Assembly (NCBI GenBank): GCA_017523995.1
Contig: JAFWUX010000139.1
Span: forward strand, 1-41,816
DNA from: Oscillospiraceae bacterium
GTDB lineage: Bacteria > Bacillota_A > Clostridia > Oscillospirales > Ruminococcaceae
Reading direction: 5' to 3'
DNA length: 41,816 nucleotides
This document shows, one piece after another, positions 35,847-41,816 of this stretch. Position numbers and translations under genes: made by a program. Each line of letters opens with the position of its first letter. Position 1 is the stretch's first letter. The notes below the pieces were generated by a model. That model was not told where the DNA came from. It saw only the letters and a list, made by a program, of their open reading frames with translations, and ran no database searches.

Positions 35847-37307
35847 GTGAAGACCAACAAATCCGTCTTTTTCATCGTGTTCATTCTGATCCTTGCGTTC
35901 GCGGCTTCCACCGTGTTCGGCGTTCGGAATCAATACGGTGATCTGACAACCACCTATATCAAGGGCCTGAAGGACATCCGTCTCGGCATTGATATTCAGG
36001 GTGGTGTCGATGTCACATTCGCACCGGCGGATGATAGCATCGACGCATCGAAGGCACAGCTTGAGGCTGTGCAGGAAGTCATGAAGGCCCGACTCGTAAC
36101 GCTCGGCATCAATGACTATGAAGTGTACATCGACGAGAGCAACGATAAGGTAATCGTCCGCTTCCCGTGGCAGACCGGTGAGAGCAATTTTGATCCGCAG
36201 GCTGCTGTCAAGGAGCTCGGTGATACCGCACAGCTTCAGTTCCGCAAGGGTTTCCGTTATGACAGCTCGGTTGACGATGACGGCAACACCACAATCGTTC
36301 CGCAGGGCGATATCGTCCTCGAGGGTACGGATGTCGAGGAGGCATATGTTTCCTATGAGCGTGATTCCAACGGCAACCAGACCGGCAACTATTCCGTTGC
36401 ACTGGCACTGAAGGAAAGCGGCAAGGAGGCATTCCGTGAGGCAACGCAGGGCGCTGTCAATCAGGAGCCGGATTATCTCGATACGAGCGGTTCGCAGTCC
36501 CGTTATGTCATCTCCATCTGGATGGATACCAACTGCATTTCCTATCCGTCCGTCAACTCCGTCATCAGCGACGGCAATGCTGTCATCACCGGCGATTTCG
36601 ATTATGACAGCGCAAAGGCACTCGCAGATAAAATCAACGGCGGCGCGCTGCCGTTCAACCTCACCACAGAGCAGTTCAAGACCATCTCCCCGAGCATGGG
36701 CAAGGGCGCGCTCCAGATCATGATGATCTCCGGCATCATTGCACTGGTTCTGATCATGATCTACATGGTGATTCTGTACCGTCTGCCGGGCTTTGTTGCA
36801 GCAGTTGCACTGCTCGGTCAGGTCGCAGGTACACTGGCTGTTATCTCCGGCTGGTTCGGATTTGAAGATTCCAACACACTGACCATTCCGGGTATTGCAG
36901 GTATCATCCTCGCAATCGGTATGGGCGTTGACTGTAACATCATCACCGGCGAGCGCATCAAGGAGGAGCTGAACACCGGCAAGTCGCTGGATTCCGCTCT
37001 GAAGTCCGCATACAAGCGTTCCTTCACCTCGATCCTTGACGGTAACATGACGGTTATCATCGTTGCAATCATTCTGATGGGCGCATTCGGTGTTTCGTCC
37101 AGCTTCTTTGCAAAGCTGCTGTCGTTCCTGTTCCGCTGGTTCGGCGTCTCGACGGAGGGTACCATCTTCTCCTTCGGCTTCACGCTGCTGACCGGTGTTG
37201 TGTTCAACTTTATCATGGGCGTTCTGGCTTCCCGACTGATGCTGACCTCTCTTTCAAAGTTCAAATGCTTCCAGAACAGAAAACTGTACGGAGGTGCTGA
37301 GAAATGA
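35847..37307 (+). CDS. secD: Protein translocase subunit SecD
   Basis: A 486-residue membrane protein that helps SecYEG drive preproteins outwards using the proton motive force. The N-terminal helix (about 4-24) is followed by LGIDIQGGVDVTF (near 47-59), the large outer domain and five further helices in the C-terminal third; the conserved GIAGIILAIGMGVDCNIITGER region (near 348-370) is intact, with Asp. GTG 35847 is preferred because AAGGAGG is seven bases away; the TTG at 35841 is too close. secF overlaps by 4 bp. Confidence 0.95.
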   Translation: MKTNKSVFFIVFILILAFAASTVFGVRNQYGDLTTTYIKGLKDIRLGIDIQGGVDVTFAPADDSIDASKAQLEAVQEVMKARLVTLGINDYEVYIDESNDKVIVRFPWQTGESNFDPQAAVKELGDTAQLQFRKGFRYDSSVDDDGNTTIVPQGDIVLEGTDVEEAYVSYERDSNGNQTGNYSVALALKESGKEAFREATQGAVNQEPDYLDTSGSQSRYVISIWMDTNCISYPSVNSVISDGNAVITGDFDYDSAKALADKINGGALPFNLTTEQFKTISPSMGKGALQIMMISGIIALVLIMIYMVILYRLPGFVAAVALLGQVAGTLAVISGWFGFEDSNTLTIPGIAGIILAIGMGVDCNIITGERIKEELNTGKSLDSALKSAYKRSFTSILDGNMTVIIVAIILMGAFGVSSSFFAKLLSFLFRWFGVSTEGTIFSFGFTLLTGVVFNFIMGVLASRLMLTSLSKFKCFQNRKLYGGAEK

Positions 37308-38308
37308 GTAAGTCTAACAAGAAGAAAAATGCTGTCAATACAAATATTCAGTCGATTCTGGAGCAGGTGAAGGTCCGCGATTTCTACGGAACCCGCAAAG
37401 TGTTCTTCACGCTTTCCGCAATTCTGATGGTTGTTGTGCTGCTCTGCTGCTTCATCTTCGGCGTGAATATCTCGATCGAGTTCAAGGGCGGTACGCTCTC
37501 GACCTACAGCTACACCGGCGACATCAATGAAAGCGATATCGCATCGCTCGCAAAGGATTACCTCGGCACGGCTGTCAATGTCCAGACCGGTGAAGCCTTC
37601 ACCGGCGAAAAGGAAAAGACCTTTACGCTTTCGTTCAGCATGAAAAAGGCATTCTCCTCGGAGATGCAGGATGAAATGCTGTCGAAGCTGCAGGAGAAGT
37701 ATCCGGACAGCAACATTCAGGCGCTCGAAACCAATGACGTTGCTGCAAAATCCGGTAAGAAGTTCCTTGCAAAGTGCCTCGTTGCGGCAATCTTTGCATC
37801 GGTTGTCCTGATTCTTTACATCTCGTGGAGATTCAAGCGCATCTCCGGCTGGAGTGCAGGTATCTTTGCAGTTGTTGCACTGCTGCATGACCTTGTCATC
37901 GTATTCGGTACCTTCATCCTCTGCCGCTTCGAGATCGACTCGAACTTCATGGCGGTTATCCTGACAATTCTCGGTTACTCTGTCAACGATACCATCGTTA
38001 TTTATGACAGAATCCGTGAGAACCAGAATCTCCTGCCGGCAGGCACCAAGCTGCCTGAGCTCGTCAACATCTCCCTGAGCCAGACCATTCGCAGAACGAT
38101 CCGTACCTCGATCACCACGATCACTGCGATGCTGATAGTCTCGATCCTCGCTGTTACGAATAACGTCAGCTCGATCCTGCGTTTCAGCATCCCGATGACT
38201 GCTGGTATGATCTCCGGATGCTATTCCTCGCTCTGCCTCGCACCGATGCTCTGGACCGCATGGAAAACGCGCGTCAAGAAGGAAAGCACCGCAACAACCG
38301 AGGAGTAA
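37304..38308 (+). CDS. secF: Protein translocase subunit SecF
   Basis: A 334-residue partner of SecD. VNISIEFKGGTLSTY near 52-66 is the SecF start motif. Later, GYSVNDTIVIYDRIREN near 226-242 and TTITAMLIVSILAV hold the conserved helix 4-5 residues. Six helices are expected. It overlaps secD by four bases (ATGA) with GGAGGTG as ribosome site. A terminator follows. Confidence 0.95.
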   Translation: MSKSNKKKNAVNTNIQSILEQVKVRDFYGTRKVFFTLSAILMVVVLLCCFIFGVNISIEFKGGTLSTYSYTGDINESDIASLAKDYLGTAVNVQTGEAFTGEKEKTFTLSFSMKKAFSSEMQDEMLSKLQEKYPDSNIQALETNDVAAKSGKKFLAKCLVAAIFASVVLILYISWRFKRISGWSAGIFAVVALLHDLVIVFGTFILCRFEIDSNFMAVILTILGYSVNDTIVIYDRIRENQNLLPAGTKLPELVNISLSQTIRRTIRTSITTITAMLIVSILAVTNNVSSILRFSIPMTAGMISGCYSSLCLAPMLWTAWKTRVKKESTATTEE

Positions 38309-38395
38309 TATGCATAAATTGCGGCGGTTTGCAAGGAATTTGCAAAAATTTCAGGCATTCCCTGCGGCTCCTTGTGTGAAACACTGAAATTCAAC

Positions 38396-38424
38396 GAAGC
38401 ACCTTGCATTCGCAGGGTGCTTCG
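38396..38424 (+). terminator. Terminator-like hairpin after secF, overlapping the next promoter
   Basis: GAAGCACC (38396-38403) pairs with GGTGCTTC (38416-38423). A longer inverted repeat of AATTTCAG and CTGAAATT lies just before it (38350-38391). The T-tract is poor and the next gene's -35 falls in the loop. Confidence 0.6.
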
Positions 38425-38433
38425 TGTTATAAT
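38404..38433 (+). promoter_or_regulatory. Probable promoter of the TIM-barrel isomerase gene
   Basis: TATAAT at 38428-38433 with GTGT in front; the best -35 is TTGCAT at 38404-38409 with an 18-bp spacer. Confidence 0.6.
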
Positions 38434-38491
38434 ATACTATGTGAAATAATAGGTTTGATTGTTGAAAGGGATGAAGCATCGGAGGCAAAAC

Positions 38492-39301
38492 ATGAAAGCA
38501 GCAGTTTCAACAGCGTGTCTGTTCCCGAAACCGACAGAGGATGCACTCTATGACCTCTGCCTGCACGGAATCCAGACCGTTGAGATCTTCCTGAACGCAC
38601 CGAGCGAATGCCGTCCGGTGTTCGCGAATGATCTCAGTGCCATGCTGCGGCGGTTCGGCATCTCCTGCTGTTCCGTTCATCCGTGGACTGCCCCGAACGA
38701 AAGCTTCATGCTGTTTTCGCGATATCCGCGCAGATGCACGGATTTTCTCGATGAAGCAAAGCTGGTCTTCTCGCTGATGCAGAAGGTCGGCGCAAGCTAT
38801 TATGTCCTGCACGGCTGCTATCCCGGCAGAGTGACGCCCGAAATCTACTGCGAACGCTTCCATCTGCTTGCAGAGACCGCAAAGGAATTCGGCGTGACTG
38901 TCACGCAGGAAAACGTCCACCTCTTTGAGAGTCAGCATCTGCGCTTTCTCAAGGAGTTCTGCCGCATCTTAGGGGATGAGGCAAAGCTGACATTTGATAC
39001 CAAACAGGCGGTCCGCGCCGGCATGAGCATTGATGAAGCCGTGCGGCTGCTTGGCAAACATATCGTGCATGTCCACCTGAGCGACCACGGCGATCTCGGC
39101 GACTGCCTGCGCATCGGCAAAGGCAGATTCCAGATTGCACCGTTTCTCAGTGCACTGCATGCACAGGGCTTTGACGGCACCGTCACGCTCGAGCTTTACC
39201 GCGAGGCGTTCGGCAGCACCGCAGAGCTCGCGGAGGACTGGCAGAAAATAGAACGCCTGATCCGCATTGCAGAAAAACAGAAAACCGGTTCAGCCGGATA
39301 A
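38492..39301 (+). CDS. Sugar phosphate isomerase/epimerase-like TIM-barrel protein
   Basis: A 269-residue xylose-isomerase-like TIM barrel (AP endonuclease 2 family). Metal-type ligands are seen in VTQENVHLF (Glu), LTFDTKQA (Asp), VHVHLSDHGD (His and Asp) and VTLELYRE (Glu). Such proteins isomerise or epimerise sugars or sugar derivatives; the substrate is unknown. ATG 38492 has GGAGG six bases ahead. nrdR follows 34 bp later and may be co-transcribed. Confidence 0.85.
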   Translation: MKAAVSTACLFPKPTEDALYDLCLHGIQTVEIFLNAPSECRPVFANDLSAMLRRFGISCCSVHPWTAPNESFMLFSRYPRRCTDFLDEAKLVFSLMQKVGASYYVLHGCYPGRVTPEIYCERFHLLAETAKEFGVTVTQENVHLFESQHLRFLKEFCRILGDEAKLTFDTKQAVRAGMSIDEAVRLLGKHIVHVHLSDHGDLGDCLRIGKGRFQIAPFLSALHAQGFDGTVTLELYREAFGSTAELAEDWQKIERLIRIAEKQKTGSAG

Positions 39302-39335
39302 AATGTAGAACAACAAAACGAAAGGAGCCTGCCTT

Positions 39336-39812
39336 ATGCGCTGCCCGTGGTGCGGCGAGGAAGATACAAAAGTCATCGACTCGCGCTCAGTGGAAGGAAA
39401 AAAGAAGCGCCGCCGCTGCTGCACAAAATGCGGCAGAAGGTTCAACACCTTTGAATGCGTCGAGCGCCCGATGCTCATGGTCGCAAAGCGTGACGGTTCG
39501 CTGGAGCCGTTCAACCGCAACAAGCTGATCGGCGGCATCGTCAATTCGATCAAGAAACGCCCCGTCAAGATGGAACAGGTCAACGGACTTGTCGATGAAA
39601 TCGAAGCGGAGCTCAGCGGCGAAATGGTCTCAACTGTCTCGCCTGACCGGATCGGCAGCATGGTCATGGAACGGCTCATGAAGATCGACACCGTTGCGTA
39701 TGTGCGGTTCGCGTCGGTCTATATGGCATTCTCCGACGTCGCGGATTTTGTGCGCGTCATCAGTGAGATGCAGCAGAAATCCGATCAGCGCTCTAACGGA
39801 CAGGACGCATAA
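39336..39812 (+). CDS. nrdR: Transcriptional repressor NrdR
   Basis: A 158-residue regulator of ribonucleotide reductase genes. The zinc ribbon is CPWC (Cys3, Cys6) and CCTKC (Cys28 or 29 and Cys32). The ATP-cone domain is about 47-137 (MVAKRDGSLEPFNRNKLIGGI and following). ATG 39336 has GAAAGGAG. It senses dATP/ATP and binds NrdR boxes upstream of nrd genes, none of which is in the window. Its end overlaps the convergent gene by 20 bp. Confidence 0.97.
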   Translation: MRCPWCGEEDTKVIDSRSVEGKKKRRRCCTKCGRRFNTFECVERPMLMVAKRDGSLEPFNRNKLIGGIVNSIKKRPVKMEQVNGLVDEIEAELSGEMVSTVSPDRIGSMVMERLMKIDTVAYVRFASVYMAFSDVADFVRVISEMQQKSDQRSNGQDA

Positions 39813-40221
39813 GCTGCGTCTCTGCATCATAGATAACCGCGCCCGCGAGTGCATTTTCACAGAGCAGAAGCTCTGCATAAAGATTGTGCCCGCTGTCGCC
39901 TGTCACCGGATATAAGCAGCGCGTGATTTCAGCACCTGCAAAAGATTCCGGCGAAATCCCCTGCGCATGCTGCAGCTGCAGCCAGCTCTGACCGTTCGGC
40001 GTCAGCCATTCTTCGGGCATCACCGCCTCGGAGATCTCCGGCGCACCGACCTGCCAGCCGCGCAGATTCAGCCATGCTTCGCGCCCCTCTGCGGAATCCG
40101 GCAGAAGTTCCTTCTGCGGCTGCTGCGGCTTTTTGAGCAGCACGAACAATCCGGCAAAGAGCAGAAGCATCGCAAGCACGATTCCGAAGCGCAGCAAAAG
40201 CTGCCTGATTCTGATTACCAT
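39793..40221 (-). CDS. DUF4830-like membrane-anchored protein
   Basis: A 142-residue protein with one N-terminal helix (about 8-32) and an outer domain. The sequence WLNLRGWQVGAPEISEAVMPEEW, then SWLQLQHAQGISPESFAGAEITRCLYPV and GAVIYDAE, follows the pattern of DUF4830 proteins of Clostridia; function unknown. GAGGGGGC precedes ATG 40221. It is convergent with nrdR, the 3' ends overlapping by 20 bp, and divergent from the pseudouridine synthase gene. Confidence 0.75.
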   Translation of the reverse strand: MVIRIRQLLLRFGIVLAMLLLFAGLFVLLKKPQQPQKELLPDSAEGREAWLNLRGWQVGAPEISEAVMPEEWLTPNGQSWLQLQHAQGISPESFAGAEITRCLYPVTGDSGHNLYAELLLCENALAGAVIYDAETQLMRPVR

Positions 40222-40296
40222 ATGTAAGCCCCCTCGCTCTGCATAATATGCATACGGCGGCGCGGCTATGACAATATGCGGAAGGAGACACAAAGC

Positions 40297-41076
40297 ATGC
40301 GTCTTGACCGCTTTCTCTCCGGACAGACCGCTTATTCACGCAAGGAGCTGACTGCGATGATCCGCAGCGGCGCCGTGACAGTCGGCGGTGCTGTCATCCG
40401 GAAACCCGATACGCAGATTGATCCTGAGCAGACTGCCGTCACGCTCCGCGGCGAGCAGATCGCCTACGCTGCGCATCATTACTATCTGCTGCACAAGCCT
40501 GCGGGCGTCATAACGGCGTCGCGCGATCCGAAGCAGAAAACCGTTCTCGACCTGCTCAAACCGCAGGACAGGCTGCAGGGTCTGTTCGCGAGCGGCAGGC
40601 TGGATATTGATACCGAGGGGCTGCTGCTCATCACCGATGACGGCGCGCTCTCACATCAGATGCTTTCCCCGAAGCACCATGTCGCAAAGTATTATCTCGT
40701 GCGGCTTGCAGAGCCATTCCGCGCAGAATACACGGACATGTTCCGCGCCGGCATGATGCTGCGCGAGGGCGACAGCGAAGAAGCCTGTCTGCCTGCGGCG
40801 TGCAGAGCAGTCTCAGAGCATCTTGCGGTGCTGGAGCTGCATGAGGGAAAATATCATCAGGTCAAGCGGATGTTCGCTGCAGCCGGAAACCATGTTGAAA
40901 ATCTGCTGCGCGTGGGCATCGGAGCACTCCGTTTACCGCCCGATCTGGCGCCCGGAAGCTACATCAACATTTTCAACAAAGATGTATATTCTGCGTTGAA
41001 AAATTCGGATATTTCGGAAGTCTGCGCGTTTTGTGCAGAATATTATTCGTCATATTGGATAAAGGAATGGAAATAA
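40297..41076 (+). CDS. RsuA/RluB-type pseudouridine synthase
   Basis: A 259-residue enzyme that converts uridine to pseudouridine in rRNA. The N-terminal S4 domain is MRLDRFLSGQTAYSRKELTAMI, with AVTVGGAVI. The catalytic domain has LLHKPAGVITA and the active-site GRLDIDTEGLLLITDDG (Asp in the first half). KYHQVKRMFAAAGNHVENLLRVGIG is the standard C-terminal signature. About 35 extra residues follow where the family normally ends (from NIFNKDVYS on). ATG 40297 follows GAAGGAGA. Confidence 0.92.
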   Translation: MRLDRFLSGQTAYSRKELTAMIRSGAVTVGGAVIRKPDTQIDPEQTAVTLRGEQIAYAAHHYYLLHKPAGVITASRDPKQKTVLDLLKPQDRLQGLFASGRLDIDTEGLLLITDDGALSHQMLSPKHHVAKYYLVRLAEPFRAEYTDMFRAGMMLREGDSEEACLPAACRAVSEHLAVLELHEGKYHQVKRMFAAAGNHVENLLRVGIGALRLPPDLAPGSYINIFNKDVYSALKNSDISEVCAFCAEYYSSYWIKEWK

Positions 41077-41094
41077 GTTTGGTCAATAATCATC

Positions 41095-41123
41095 TTGACC
41101 GATTGCAAAAAATCTGGTATGAT
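41095..41123 (+). promoter_or_regulatory. Promoter of the sugar-ABC ATPase gene
   Basis: TTGACC (41095-41100), 17-bp spacer, TATGAT (41118-41123) preceded by CTGG. Confidence 0.8.
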
Positions 41124-41302
41124 TGTATCAGCGGCTGAATGGGAGAATTCTGCCCTCACGGAATCCCCTGACAGCCACAAAAGCCATGTTTCATTATGTA
41201 TGCGGTCAGGCGCATACTTGCAGGATGAGACATCCGGATTCTCCTTCCGGCTGCCGGCTCTGCATGGATAAATTTTTTGATAAGATTCAGGAGGACATGA
41301 GA
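41124..41302 (+). other. Long leader of the sugar-ABC ATPase gene
   Basis: About 170 nt lie between promoter and start codon with no gene. Local hairpins are possible (GTATGC at 41200-41205 with GCATAC at 41213-41218; CCGG repeats around 41231-41256). No terminator or known riboswitch was recognised. Confidence 0.5.
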
Positions 41303-41816
41303 ATGGCAAGTTTGTCTTTGCGGGGTATCTACAAGAAGTATCCCGGCGGTGTTGTCGCCGTTTCCGACGTTAACCTCGAAATCCGCGATAAGGAGTTTAT
41401 CGTTCTGGTCGGTCCGTCCGGCTGCGGTAAGTCCACAACACTGCGTATGATCGCCGGTCTGGAGGAAATCTCCGAGGGCGAGCTCTATATCGGTGACCGT
41501 CTGGTCAATGATATTGCGCCGAAGGACCGCGATATCGCAATGGTGTTCCAGAACTACGCTCTGTATCCGCATATGACGGTTTTCGATAACATGGCATTCG
41601 GTCTGAAGCTCCGCAAGGTGCCGAAGGATGAGATCGCACGCAAGGTTGAAGAGGCTGCAAGAATCCTCGACCTGACCCCGCTGCTCAACCGTAAGCCGAA
41701 GGCAATGTCCGGCGGTCAGCGTCAGAGAGTTGCGCTGGGCCGTGCAATCGTCCGTAACCCGCAGGTCTTCCTGCTTGACGAGCCGCTGTCCAACCTGGAC
41801 GCAAAGCTCCGTGCAC
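41303..41816 (+). CDS. Sugar ABC transporter ATP-binding protein, MsmK/UgpC type (3' end outside window)
   Basis: The first 171 residues of a multi-sugar ABC ATPase; the gene runs off the right edge. Walker [10 protein letters not shown] (37-45), Q-loop FQNYALYPH (82-90), signature MSGGQRQR (135-142) and Walker B VFLLDEP (155-161), then LSNLDAKLR, are typical of MalK/MsmK/UgpC. In Gram-positives one such ATPase often serves several sugar importers. ATG 41303 is preferred over the in-frame ATG at 41297 because AGGAGG is then eight bases away. Confidence 0.95.
   Translation, partial: MASLSLRGIYKKYPGGVVAVSDVNLEIRDKEFIVLVGPSGCGKSTTLRMIAGLEEISEGELYIGDRLVNDIAPKDRDIAMVFQNYALYPHMTVFDNMAFGLKLRKVPKDEIARKVEEAARILDLTPLLNRKPKAMSGGQRQRVALGRAIVRNPQVFLLDEPLSNLDAKLRA

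Overview
The window looks like a piece of a chromosome from a Gram-positive gut-type Clostridia, most likely Ruminococcus or a close Oscillospiraceae relative. The reasons are the gene order dnaA-dnaN-S4 protein-recF-remB-gyrB-gyrA, a HrcA/CIRCE-controlled groESL, a SpoIIP-type engulfment protein, a Spo0A-like gene, moderately high GC, strong AGGAGG ribosome sites and sigma-A promoters with a 17-bp spacer and TRTGC before TATAAT. Genus is inferred from family resemblance only.

Left part (1-18.5 kb): tandem 78-bp repeats; an AraC regulator; an epimerase/iron-alcohol-dehydrogenase operon; a minus-strand polar amino-acid ABC transporter whose binding protein is circularly permuted; tRNA-Val; a Spo0A-like gene broken by one in-frame TGA; a small membrane protein; groES-groEL; a VanZ-family protein; tRNA-Thr(CGT) surrounded by degenerate tRNA copies; a large membrane protein with a signal-peptidase-like domain lacking the catalytic residues; an unusual methionyl-tRNA-synthetase-like enzyme; tRNA-Arg(CCG) with its own degenerate copy; a permuted NlpC/P60-like protein; and SpoIIP followed by a small secreted or membrane-anchored protein.

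Origin region (18.5-30.7 kb): dnaA, a 560-bp spacer rich in TTTTC(A/C)ACA nonamers (candidate oriC), dnaN, an S4-domain RNA-binding protein, recF, remB, gyrB, two YcxB-like membrane proteins wedged between gyrB and gyrA, gyrA, and two small membrane proteins. Nearly all genes right of dnaA are on the plus strand, as expected for one replication arm leaving the origin.

Right part (30.7-41.8 kb): deoC, a 4'-phosphopantetheinyl transferase, a FabG-like reductase, two orphan genes, purB, secD-secF, a sugar-phosphate-isomerase-like TIM barrel, nrdR, a DUF4830-like protein, an RsuA-type pseudouridine synthase, and the start of an MsmK/UgpC-type sugar-ABC ATPase.

The most unusual signal is between the genes. 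Five dispersed elements (3.8, 10.9, 15.7, 15.8 and 32.8 kb) share one architecture: a hairpin with a GAA/TTC loop (degenerate or absent at 15.7 kb), a GC-rich hairpin with a 3-nt loop, an ACCC(C)(C)GC linker, a second hairpin and a T-rich tail. The stems differ between copies but keep pairing, which is covariation-type evidence that the structure itself is maintained. The two long copies lie beside tRNA genes flanked by tRNA relics in which the anticodon arm is replaced or interrupted by small palindromes.
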